Origin: Pigoraptor vietnamica
Taxonomy: Eukaryota > Opisthokonta > Filasterea
Assembly (NCBI GenBank): GCA_943704525.1
Contig: CALSCQ010002498.1
Coordinates: 1-10,271, forward strand
Reading direction: 5' to 3'
Length of the DNA: 10,271 bases
The notes under the pieces are model-generated. The model was given only the letters and a program-made list of their open reading frames with translations. It did no database searches and was not told where the DNA came from. Numbering within the stretch: the first letter of the stretch is position 1; each line of letters starts with the position of its first letter. Made by a program: the position numbers and the translations under genes. Positions 1 to 6,993 of this stretch are shown piece by piece.

Positions 1-182
1 CCCCCCCCCCAACCAAGGGTATGCACTCACGTAGAAACACGCTTCTCACTTGCTTACACACATATATGATAAGGCGTGGCGCTCACGCGTATCCACGCGT
101 TAATCCCCGTCGCGCTGTGAGGCATTCACTCGTGATCACCCACTTGTCCTAAACTGCGTTATTGGCGAATCGCCGTTCGCAG
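1..182 (+). other. Intron (3' part) upstream of the first visible exon
   Basis: No coding sequence with domain similarity is seen here. It starts in a run of at least ten C, as does the interior of intron 2 (1133-1165), and ends at a pyrimidine-poor acceptor (AG at 181-182). The phase-1 acceptor matches those in front of cassettes 2 and 3. The missing upstream exon could therefore be a signal-peptide exon or another copper cassette. Confidence 0.6.
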
Positions 183-355
183 GCCCCGCCACGACGGCGG
201 ACGCGGGCTCTTCGCTATCGCCGTCAACTGCAGATGCAAGCAACTCAGCGACCGCGAACACGCCGTCTCCGTCCGATACAGTGGGCTCGGTGGTATCGAC
301 CGCGGCGCCCCTCGGGGACAGTGCGACGGCGTCCGGGGTGTCGTCCACGACTGTC
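183..355 (+). other. Ser/Thr/Ala/Pro-rich linker (N-terminal visible segment)
   Basis: About 57 residues rich in Ser, Thr, Ala, Pro and Asp precede the first copper module, in the same exon. There is no fold signature. The composition is typical of extracellular, O-glycosylated spacer segments, which fits the secreted side of the protein. Cassettes 2 and 3 lack this long linker and have only a short Ala/Ser/Thr/Pro hinge. Confidence 0.7.
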
Positions 356-1131
356 GCGTCGACCCCCACCGCAAGCCCCATCACCGTGCAGCCGGATAAC
401 GCGACCGTGGCCGTGATTCCCGGTCGCAAGTTCTCCCCTCCAGACGTCGCCATTACCGCGGGAAACTGGGTCAACTGGATCAACTTGACGCGTCCGCACG
501 ACGTGACGCAGACGGTGGGACCGAACTGCACCGCATTCTTGGGCGGGTTCTACAGTAATGGGTCGGTGTCGTACTCTGTCTTGTTCGACACGCCCGGCAT
601 CTACTATTACAAGTGCACGGTGGGTCACATGAATGTTCGTGTGGAAGGGCGTCAGTGCACTGTGTGTGTGTCTGTGTTGGCGTCGTGTGAGTGGTGTCTG
701 ACTGTTTACTGGTGTCTGAGTGTTTACTGATGTCGGTGAGTGTTCGGCTTTGTCTGTAGTGTTTGGTTGTGTCGCCGATTGGCGCATGTGATGGGTATTT
801 GGTGTGTGGCCGTTTGCGGGCGTCTGAGGGGTTTTTACATCATATGTGAGCGTGTGTGCGGCGCGGTTGTTATTCGCATCATTCGTGGGGTATGCTTTTG
901 GTCGTAATGCGCATGTATGTGCGCTGCATTCGCCGGGCGAGGGAATGGAGAAGGCGCTGTGGGCCACTGCGATCACCGTGCGTGCGATGCTACCTTTTGA
1001 CGCCGATTTGCACGCAGACTCACTGTGCGTCTTCCAACATGACCGGCATCGTGAGGGTATTTCCGGCGCCATCGTCCACACCAGGTGATCACGCGCAAGC
1101 AAGCACACGTCCATGCATACACATGCACGCA

Positions 1132-1179
<48 letters not shown>

Positions 1180-1785
1180 ACACGCACACAACACAACGCG
1201 CGCACACACACACACGCACGCACACACGCAAGCGAACATATGCACATGTCGGTCACTCACATTGCATCCGTCGTCCATACATACTCATGCACGCATTCCA
1301 CACACGCGCGCCCGAGCGAACACTCGCACACATGTTGGTAACTCGCATTGCATCCCTTTGTGCGTGGCAGTTGCGTCGACCCCCACCGCGAGCCCCATCA
1401 CCGTGCAACCGGACAACGCGACCGTGGCCGTGATTCCAGGTCGCAAGTTCTCCCCTCCAGACGTCGCCATTACCGCGGGAAACTGGGTCAACTGGGTCAA
1501 CCTGACGCGTCCGCACGACGTGACGCAGACGGTGGGACCGAACTGCACCGCACTCGTGGGCGGGTTCTACAGTAATGGGTCGGTGTCGTACTCTGTCTTA
1601 TTCGACACGCCCGGCATCTACTATTACAAGTGCACGGTGGGCCAGTGAATGATTCGCGAATTGCCTGGGCATCATTGCTCTGTGTGCGTCCGGTGGCGTT
1701 TGAGTGCTTAGTGGTGTTTTGTGATGGTTAGGTAGTGTCTGCGAGTGGTGTATGTGAGTGTTTGGGCCTTTGTGGGCGTTTAGCG

Positions 1786-1835
<50 letters not shown>

Positions 1836-4800
1836 CTATTGCAGTCCGTGCGTGCGATGCTACCTTTTGACGCCGATTTGCACGCAGACTCACTGTGCGT
1901 CTTCCAACATGACTGGCATCGTGAGGGTATTTCCGGCGCCATTGTCCTCACCAGGTGATCACACGCAAGCAAGCACACGTCCATACACACATGTGCACGC
2001 ATCCCACGCGTGCGCGCGAGCGAACATGCGCACTTGTCTGTCGCTCATAACGCATCCGTCGTCCATGCATCACATGCACGCATCACACACACACGCGCGC
2101 GCGCGCGCAAACGAACATGCGCACACTTGTTGGTCACTCACATTGCATCCCTTCGTACACTCGCAGCCGTGGCGACCCCCACCGCGAGCCCCATCACCGT
2201 GCAACCGGACAACGCGACCGTGGCCGTGATACCCGGTCGCAAGTTCTCCCCTCCAGACGTCGCCATTACCGCGGGAAACTGGGTCAACTGGATCAACTTG
2301 ACGCGTCCGCACGACGTGACGCAGACGGTGGGACCGAACTGCACCGCACTCGTGGGCGGGTTCTACAGCAACGGGTCGGCGTCGTACTCTGTCTTCTTTA
2401 GCACGCCCGGCATTTACTACTACAAGTGCACGGTGGGTCGTCCCTGTAATTTTTTTCGTGGAGTGTTAAGCATTCAGTGTTAGTCATGTCAGCCTGTTGA
2501 GATGCATGCAGCACGGACTCATGCTGTTCGGCCCACTCGCGCAGACCCACTGTGCGTCGGCAAACATGACGGGAATCGTGCGCGTTTACCCCGCCGCGTC
2601 CTCTTCGCCGGCCTCCGGGACGTGGTCCGTGCGCGGTGCGTGTCCTCTCACCATCCTCACTCTCGTCTGTATTGCACACTCAACGCACACCATATTGAAC
2701 CGAGGCCTCTGTCGGTCAGCCTATTCTATGTCGTGCAAACTCAGCCTCCATTGCTCCTCAATCGCTCACGTGCGCACTCCGTTTTATTTTTCACCGGACA
2801 GCGCCGTCGACTTTCGTGTCGTCGAGGTCATCCTACGCCGCGCAGTCCACGCAGGCGTCGCAGCCGGCGTCCCAGACACCGGCACCGCCGCCCCAGACGC
2901 CCGTCCCCGACAACAACCTCCCGCCGAGCGCTCGCTACAAGCGGCCCCTCGTGTTCGACAACTCTGCGCGGCTCACCAATTCGTATCGCGTCGACTGGAC
3001 GATCGACAAGGCCGCGTCCATCGTCCACTTTGCGCTCACGATCTACGGGCGCACGGCTGGTTGGGTGGGGATTGGGTTCGGGACGGGGATGGTCAACACA
3101 GACCTCATTGTCGCCGGCATCCGCTACGACGGCACGCCGTGGGCACGTGACTCGTACACGACGGACTACTACCCTGACCCCGACGACGAGCACGGCGGGC
3201 GCGACGACATCATCCCGGGCAGCGTGTTTGGGACGACGGGGGTCGACTCGATGACTGTGCAGTTTTCGCGCGCGATGGACACGGGCGACGTTTTTGCCGA
3301 CACGCCGCTGCAGGACACCGGGAACGCCGTGAAGCTCATCTTTGCGTCGGGGGATGCGGAGGAGCCGGAGTACCATGGTCCGGACGGGAAGGGCAAAGCG
3401 ACGGTGGACATGTTCAAGGGGACGGTGCTGTCGGTGACGACGGGGTCTTCGGGCACGACTGCGATTTACTCGGTGCACGGTGCCATCATGCTGCTCACGT
3501 TCGGCGTCATGTACCCCGCGGGGATTGTCACGGCGCGCTTCTTCAAGCACCGCCGGCACTGGCTCGCGGCGCATGTCGAGCTCATGATGTTTGGGTCGAT
3601 GGAGGCCGTGCAGCTCGTCATCGTCGCGGCCGCGGGGTCGACGCAGCAGCTGACGTCGCGGCACGGGCACATTGGGATTGCGGTGGCGGCGCTGATTGTA
3701 GTCCAGGTGCGCTTGCCGTGTCTGTCGCGGCGTCGGTGGTGTGTTGGGGAGTCTAGATTTTGTTGCCCTTACACATTTAACTGGACTGACCGTTTGCTAT
3801 CCTGACTCACAAACGCATCCATACACACTGTCACACGCGCACGCATTACAACACACGCACACACACACGCACGCCGCAGGTCGTCCTCGGCCTTCTGAGC
3901 AAGCGGCGCCTTGAGACGTCGTCGTACTCGCTCAGAATGGAGGCGATTCGTATCACGCACCGCATCATTGGGTACGCCACGTTCGGTTTGGGCCTCGTCA
4001 ATCCCGTGTTCGGCTTCAAGCTGCTGTTCCCGGACGACGACCGCGGGAGGCGCGTGTACTTCGCGTGGCTGGGCTGTATGGGTGCACTCTTGCTCGGCAT
4101 GGAGATTCGCGCAAGGTTCGTACGGCACGCATGCGCACATCGCACCACATACACGCATACACACACGCACACACGTCGTGCGCTTACACATTGCGGCCAT
4201 GCGCGCACCTCTTACACACACCGCACGACACGTAAATGCGCACAAGGCGCGGGACTCTGTGCAACAGTCCCTCGTATCTAACGTCCTTCTTCTCAACGCA
4301 GGTATCGCCGCTGGGCGTTCTTCCGGTCGGCGCGCGTCGACATTCAGCGTGCTGGCTCTGACAAGTCCCTCGCGAGTCTGACGTGGACTGACGTCACGCA
4401 GCGCGTGGCGGAGGGGTCCATGTGGATTGTGATCAAGGACCACATATACGATGTCGGCTCGTGGGTGACCTCGCATCCGGGGGGTTCCAAGGTCATCCTC
4501 GACTACGTGGGGATGGACGCCTCCCGCGCGTTCTTCGGTCTGCAGACGCGCTCGCAGACGTCCCTCACCTCGAACGAATCCGACGGCGACAGTTCGGACA
4601 ACAACGAGGCGCCGTCGGGCCCTTCGTCGATGAACGGCGCCCTTGACGCTTCGTTCTCGTCGTCGGCGGGCGGCGCGCGGCTGCGGCGGCCATCGGTGAT
4701 GACGCAGCTCGTGCAGCGGACGAAGAAGGCGGCCAAGATTCGGCCGAAGCGGCGCGACCGCAACTCGGACATTGTCCACGAGCACTCTGCGTACGCGTGG

Positions 4801-6711
4801 GAGACGCTGTCGACGCTGTGCGTGGGGCGAATTGCGAAGGAAAGCGACGAGGACGGCATGGTGGATCCGGACGCCCTTAAGACCGAGTCGACGTTCGGGT
4901 TGGGCCGTGCGATGAGCCGGTTTGCGTCCAAGCTGGGCCTCGCGAGCCTCGACGAGGGCGGGGAGGCGAAGGGGAGCAGCATGGAGCTGGCGGAAATTGC
5001 GAAGGCGCGCCGAGAGAGTGCGAAAGCGAAGAAGGCGCGGAAGGCCGCCACGGAAACATTCCGCCGGTTCGTCCTCGTGGACAAGGGTGTGCTGACCCCG
5101 CGTGTGCCCGGACGCGCCTACGTGATTCGGCTCAAGTTTGAACTGGACAACGGGACGCCGATAGGGCGCACGATGCCCGGCGAGTGGATGACGACGCTGG
5201 CCACCGTCAGTGGGCGAACCATCCACCGGCCGTACACGATTGTTCACGGCGATGAGGTGAGAGGGGTCAAGGACGTCCCCGTAGCTGCGCGTGAAGGTGT
5301 GCTCTGCTTGACTGTGTCGATGTGTTGATGCAAGGGCTGTTCATGAGAGGACGCCTGCGCGCGTGCGTTTGCATCCGTCTTGTGCTGACGCCGGTTGCCC
5401 CATGCGTTGCAGAACGCCCCGCACTTTTCGCTCATAGTGAAAGTGTACCCTGGCGGCGCCGTCTCGCGCTTCCTGGACGGTCTCCAGACGGGCGACCGCG
5501 TGCGCATGCGTGGGCCCATCGGCAATTCGCTCGAGTGCGAGTCATCGCCCGACCGCTGCTGGCGGCGCCTCCTTCTTATCGCGGGCGGCGTCGGCCTCAC
5601 GCCCTTCCTCGACCTCGTCGCACACCAGAACACGCGCCACAAGGAAAAGTGGCGCGGGCACCTGCTCTTCGCAAATTCGTCCCTCAACGACCTGTTCTGC
5701 GGAGAAGAGCTGCAGAAGCTCGCGGCGGAGAGCGACGGATGCTTCACCTACGAGCACTTTGTCAGCAACGCCGACGGCGAACTTCCACCGAACGCCACTG
5801 TCGGTCGCATTAACGACGCGGTGCTCGTCAGCGCGCTCGAAGACCTCATGATTGTCATGGGCGCACCTGGGGGTGACGCGCCCCCGCAGCAGGGCGCAGA
5901 CGGCGCCGAAGTGGGCACGGTCACCGTGGACGCCGCAGAAAAGTCCGCCAGTAGCGACGAGGACGGAACGTCGTCCCCTGCCCGCGCCAACAACGCGGCA
6001 AACAGTGTGCGCGCGGAGCCGACCGTAGCCCCCATCGTGGAGGAGGATGCCGCGCCCGTGAACGCACACGCGCCAGCACATCTACCCCCGCTGCGCGCGC
6101 CGGCGGCGGGTCCTGCGGCCGTCGGGCGCGCCTCTCCGCTGCCCCCCATCGACGACAAGGACAAGGCGCCGGAAAATGGAGCGGAGCACAACGTGGAAGC
6201 CGCGCGGCCTGCGAACGAGCTCAAGCTGACCTCGTCGACGTCGTCCGGCAAGTTTCCGCCGCTCAAGCGCGCGCCGTACGCGCCTTCCGCGGCGTCTTCC
6301 GAGATGAACGCCTCCACGGAGCTTCCGCCGAACGGCACCGAACGCCCTCCAAATTCGCTGAAGCTGACGTCGTCGGCGTCGTCCGGAAAGTTTCCACCGC
6401 TCAAGCGCATGCAGTCGAACGTCCCTTCCACGGCGTCGGCGGACGGCTTTGTTCCTCCCGAAATGACCCGAAACGTTTCCAACCTCAGCCTCCCATCGGC
6501 TGTGCTGAAGCGCCGTCAGAGCGGCGTGACCGTCACGGACGTCCGGCGCATGTCCCTCGCGTTCAAGGCGGCGGAAAAGAACAGCGGCGACATTGCGAGT
6601 TCCGCCAACGCGCGCATCATCCTCTGCGGGCCGCCCGTGTTTGTGCGGTCGATGCAGCAGTCGCTGCTGAAGCTGGGCGTGACTCCCGCCCTCATCATCT
6701 TGCTCGGCTAG
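183..6711 (+). CDS. Multidomain transmembrane oxidoreductase: cupredoxin x3 - DOMON - cytochrome b561 - cytochrome b5 - FAD/NAD(P)H reductase (5'-partial, 10 exons)
   Basis: I assembled the exons by hand from conserved domain sequence and GT-AG sites: 183-619, 1018-1084, 1371-1636, 1888-1954, 2167-2432, 2545-2635, 2802-3706, 3880-4115, 4302-5256, 5413-6711. All phases agree and give 1528 residues ending at TAG (6709-6711). No start codon or signal peptide is visible. The first exon begins in phase 1 after an acceptor, so the 5' end lies off the window. Predicted layout: extracellular linker and copper modules (1-398), linker plus DOMON (399-603), five membrane helices (about 618-785), then cytosolic b5 (804-955) and flavin reductase (1030-1528). 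Related pieces are known separately: DOMON-b561 proteins of plants and animal FRRS1-type ferric reductases, and b5-FNR fusions. The inferred role is trans-plasma-membrane electron export from NAD(P)H. The acceptor could be a metal ion, oxygen or a secreted redox enzyme; the sequence does not decide. Domain calls are secure; the donor at 2635 is the least certain junction. Confidence 0.88.
620..1017 (+). other. Intron 1 (G/T-rich, 398 nt) inside cupredoxin module 1
   Basis: Phase-0 GT-AG intron, strongly G/T-rich in its first 220 nt, with no coding content that I recognise. It holds the 18-nt minisatellite at 694-747. Its last 42 nt (976-1017) match the end of intron 3. Reading through the donor gives about 36 extra residues and a stop at 728-730. 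Confidence 0.8.
694..747 (+). repeat. 18-nt minisatellite, about 3 units
   Basis: Units start at 694, 712 and 730. The first two are GTGTCTGACTGTTTACTG and the same with one base changed (GAG for GAC). The third is degenerate. The array lies wholly within intron 1. Confidence 0.65.
1085..1370 (+). other. Intron 2 (C/A-rich) between cupredoxin modules 1 and 2
   Basis: Phase-1 intron from a donor after CCA G to the acceptor ending at 1370. Contents: a C33 run, (CA)n stretches, and two copies of an intron unit that begins ATGCACGCAT (1123 and 1287) and ends near CATTGCATCC. Intron 4 also holds two copies of this unit. Confidence 0.8.
1133..1165 (+). repeat. Poly-C homopolymer (C33) followed by (CA)n
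   Basis: An uninterrupted run of 33 C directly joined to a (CA)n stretch from 1166. At the matching site in intron 4 (after GTGCACGCAT, 1993-2002) there are only three C, so the tract probably expanded in this copy. The exact length may be unreliable in sequencing. Confidence 0.9.
1637..1887 (+). other. Intron 3 (G/T-rich) inside cupredoxin module 2
   Basis: Phase-0 intron of 251 nt, rich in G and T, containing the G48 tract. The 3' end (1846-1887) is the same as the end of intron 1, including TTTTGACGCCGATTTGCACGCAG-like acceptor sequence. An in-frame stop occurs within three codons of the donor if it is retained. Confidence 0.8.
1787..1834 (+). repeat. Poly-G homopolymer (G48)
   Basis: 48 consecutive G on the sense strand of intron 3. 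It may form stacked G-quadruplexes in the pre-mRNA, or pair with the C33 tract of intron 2. It appears to align with the short GAGGGG of intron 1 near 826-831, which would again mean expansion after duplication. Confidence 0.9.
1955..2166 (+). other. Intron 4 (C/A-rich) between cupredoxin modules 2 and 3
   Basis: Phase-1 intron, homologous to intron 2 along its length: the same start (GTGATCAC, CAAGCAAGCACACGTCCAT) and two of the same ATGCACGCAT-led units (1993 and 2074). It also contains an alternating (CA)n(CG)n stretch at about 2083-2108 that could adopt Z-DNA. Confidence 0.8.
2167..2635 (+). other. Cupredoxin module 3 (two-exon cassette)
   Basis: Exon A 2167-2432 and exon B 2545-2635. 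All four copper ligands are kept. It is the most diverged copy at the end of exon A (SASYSVFFSTPG) and in exon B (HCASANM, VRVYPAASSSP). Its internal intron (2433-2544, 112 nt) is much shorter than those of modules 1 and 2 and lacks their shared intron block, so it is probably the older copy. Exon B continues about eight residues further into the second linker. Its donor GTGCGT after 2635 is chosen because it is phase 1 and joins in frame to 2802. Confidence 0.85.
2802..2945 (+). other. Pro/Ser/Gln/Ala-rich linker between copper modules and DOMON
   Basis: About 48 residues including repeated SQ/PxSQTP and a PAPPPQTP stretch. It is a flexible spacer that begins in the tail of exon 6 and continues in exon 7. 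It probably lets the copper modules reach the DOMON haem and outside partners. Confidence 0.7.
2946..3421 (+). other. DOMON (haem b) domain
   Basis: Residues about 447-603. Diagnostic features are the core strand AGWVGIGFGTGMVNTDLIVA, with Met494 placed where the haem-ligand Met occurs in DOMON cytochromes, and KLIFASGD followed by EYHGPDG, with His589 a good second axial ligand. It directly precedes the b561 core, as in plant CYB561-DOMON and animal FRRS1-type proteins. The inferred role is an extracellular haem relay between membrane haems and the copper modules. Confidence 0.88.
3449..4330 (+). other. Cytochrome b561 transmembrane core (split by two introns)
   Basis: Five hydrophobic helices: IYSVHGAIMLLTFGVMYPAG; WLAAHVELMMFGSMEAVQLV; HIGIAVAALIVVQ joined across the intron to VVLGLL; ITHRIIGYATFGLGL; and VYFAWLGCMGALLLGMEI. 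Four haem-ligand His candidates lie at 623, 655, 685 or 687, and 726, as expected for two haems. The introns are 3707-3879 (phase 0) and 4116-4301 (phase 2), both CA-rich. An odd number of helices puts DOMON and b5 on opposite sides of the membrane. Confidence 0.88.
4378..4833 (+). other. Cytochrome b5 domain with internal insertion
   Basis: Starts TWTDVTQRVAEGSMWIVIKD, then IYDVGSWVTSHPGG with haem His836, and VILDYVGMDASRAFFG. The second haem ligand is His939 in HEHSAYAWETL, followed by the usual LCVGRI end. The two ligands are 103 residues apart, against roughly 20-25 in ordinary b5. About 75 residues of Ser/Asp/Asn-rich then Arg/Lys-rich sequence are inserted (about 4549-4764), including RRPSV. 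Confidence 0.85.
5056..6711 (+). other. Ferredoxin/cytochrome-b5-reductase-type FAD and NAD(P)H domain with large insertion
   Basis: The FAD lobe has the RPYT flavin motif (residues 1087-1090) and, after a phase-0 intron (5257-5412), YPGGAVSRFL, the GGxxS motif. The NAD(P)H lobe has LLLIAGGVGLTP (GGxGxTP, 1154-1160), and the protein ends with IILCGPPVFVRSMQQSLLKL, the CGPP motif, close to the C-terminus as normal. About 250 residues (1247-1495) are inserted between the strand ALEDLMIVMG and the CGPP strand. I cannot tell NADH from NADPH preference. Confidence 0.87.
6214..6408 (+). repeat. 19-residue direct repeat within the NAD-lobe insertion
   Basis: 6214-6270 encodes NELKLTSSTSSGKFPPLKR and 6352-6408 encodes NSLKLTSSASSGKFPPLKR: 17 of 19 identical, with a spacing of 138 nt. 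Both are followed by a Ser/Ala/Pro segment. This is a duplicated linear motif in otherwise disordered-looking sequence, possibly a docking or phosphorylation site. Confidence 0.8.
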
Positions 6712-6993
6712 TGCGAACCATCCACTGTGCTCCGGCGTGCGCGCGGGCTGAGATTGGTGGCTGGTTTCGAACAGCATGCCTCGGGCGTGTGTATGGTCCC
6801 CTTTTTATTCCTAATTACTGAATTTGTGTGGCGCTTTCTTTGACTTTGCGTGCTGCGTGCGTGCTTTTCAATTGCGTGGTCTCCAATACATTTTATCCCC
6901 ATCCCAACCCAAACTGGTGCCATGTGTCAGAGAGTGGTTGATGCACTTTGTCGTGATTTTTTTTTTTTTTTTCCCTTCCCCGCTAACCAGCCG
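6712..6993. other. Intergenic region between convergent genes
   Basis: 282 bp without a gene, AT-richer than the flanks. Minus strand (CPSF2): a T16 on the plus strand (6957-6972) gives A16 starting about 20 nt after the CPSF2 stop, a weak ATAAAA at 6896-6891 and a canonical AATAAA at 6809-6804. Plus strand: AATACA at 6885-6890 is a possible weak poly(A) hexamer. If these are used, the two transcripts overlap at their 3' ends. Confidence 0.5.
6804..6809 (-). promoter_or_regulatory. Candidate poly(A) signal AATAAA for CPSF2
   Basis: The only canonical AATAAA on the minus strand downstream of the CPSF2 stop, 185 nt past it. It lies only about 93 nt beyond the stop codon of the opposing gene. 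The sequence match is real; its use is inferred. Confidence 0.4.

Larger units (their letters stand above)
356..1084 (+). other. Cupredoxin module 1 (two-exon cassette)
   Basis: Exon A (to 619) carries the strands with VAVIPGRKFSPPDVAI, the first copper-ligand His in RPHDVTQT, and the ligand Cys in GIYYYKC. Exon B (1018-1084) supplies THCASSNMTGIVRV with the second His and the Met. Splicing after TGC ACG joins them as C-x2-H-x5-M, a type 1 copper loop one residue longer in the H-to-M spacing than plastocyanin C-x2-H-x4-M. A Cys in GPNC and one in THC could form a disulphide. Several N-glycosylation sequons (NAT, NLT, NCT, NGS) support an extracellular location. Confidence 0.88.
1371..1954 (+). 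other. Cupredoxin module 2 (two-exon cassette)
   Basis: Exon A 1371-1636 and exon B 1888-1954. The protein is almost identical to module 1: Ile to Val in NWxNLT and FL to LV after NCTA are the main changes in exon A. Exon B is identical through the copper loop. Flanking introns are both phase 1 and the internal intron is phase 0, so the 333-nt (111-codon) cassette can be gained or lost without breaking the frame. Confidence 0.88.
976..1984 (+). repeat. Direct repeat spanning intron end, exon B and next intron start (976-1114 and 1846-1984)
   Basis: A block of about 139 nt recurs at an offset of exactly 870 nt, with about four mismatches. It covers the last 42 nt of introns 1/3, the whole 67-nt exon B and the first 30 nt of introns 2/4. 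Conservation in intron as high as in exon shows segmental DNA duplication or recent gene conversion, not selection on protein alone. Confidence 0.85.

Noticed and set aside
608-730. Read-through of module 1 exon A giving CTVGHMNVRV, which resembles a cupredoxin C-H-M loop
   Set aside because: The equivalent read-through stops within a few codons in module 2 and is unrelated in module 3, while splicing to THCASSNM works in all three. Treated as coincidence or at most intron retention.
694-747. Short direct repeats as a CRISPR-like array
   Set aside because: Units are contiguous, with no spacers, and lie in a eukaryotic intron; this is a minisatellite.
245-1231. Long open frame on the minus strand (328 codons), Thr/His/Cys/Gly-rich
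   Set aside because: It runs antisense through two exons, intron 1, the CA repeat and the poly-C tract (as poly-Gly). Its composition follows the simple repeats, and there is no domain.
1085-1648. Plus-strand open frame joining a Pro/His/Thr-rich segment to cupredoxin module 2
   Set aside because: The first part is intron 2 simple repeat (poly-C read as poly-Pro, CA repeat as Thr/His). The acceptor at 1370 and identical junctions in the other modules show it is not exon.
1787-1834. Poly-G as a telomere, vector tail or cDNA tailing artefact
   Set aside because: It lies inside a well-bounded intron, with homologous flanks in intron 1 on both sides. The end runs at 1-10 and 10250-10271 cannot be excluded as assembly ends, but they too lie in introns.
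3769-5247. 492-codon minus-strand open frame
   Set aside because: It is antisense to exons 8 and 9 and their introns, Arg-rich, and lacks any recognisable motif. GC-rich coding DNA often leaves the opposite strand open.
5748-6482. 244-codon minus-strand open frame rich in Ser/Ala/Gly
   Set aside because: It is the mirror of the low-complexity NAD-lobe insertion; the plus frame continues to the CGPP motif and is clearly the coding one.
6957-6972. T16 tract as a Pol III terminator
   Set aside because: No tRNA or other Pol III gene structure is seen upstream; the tract sits in a 3' flank.
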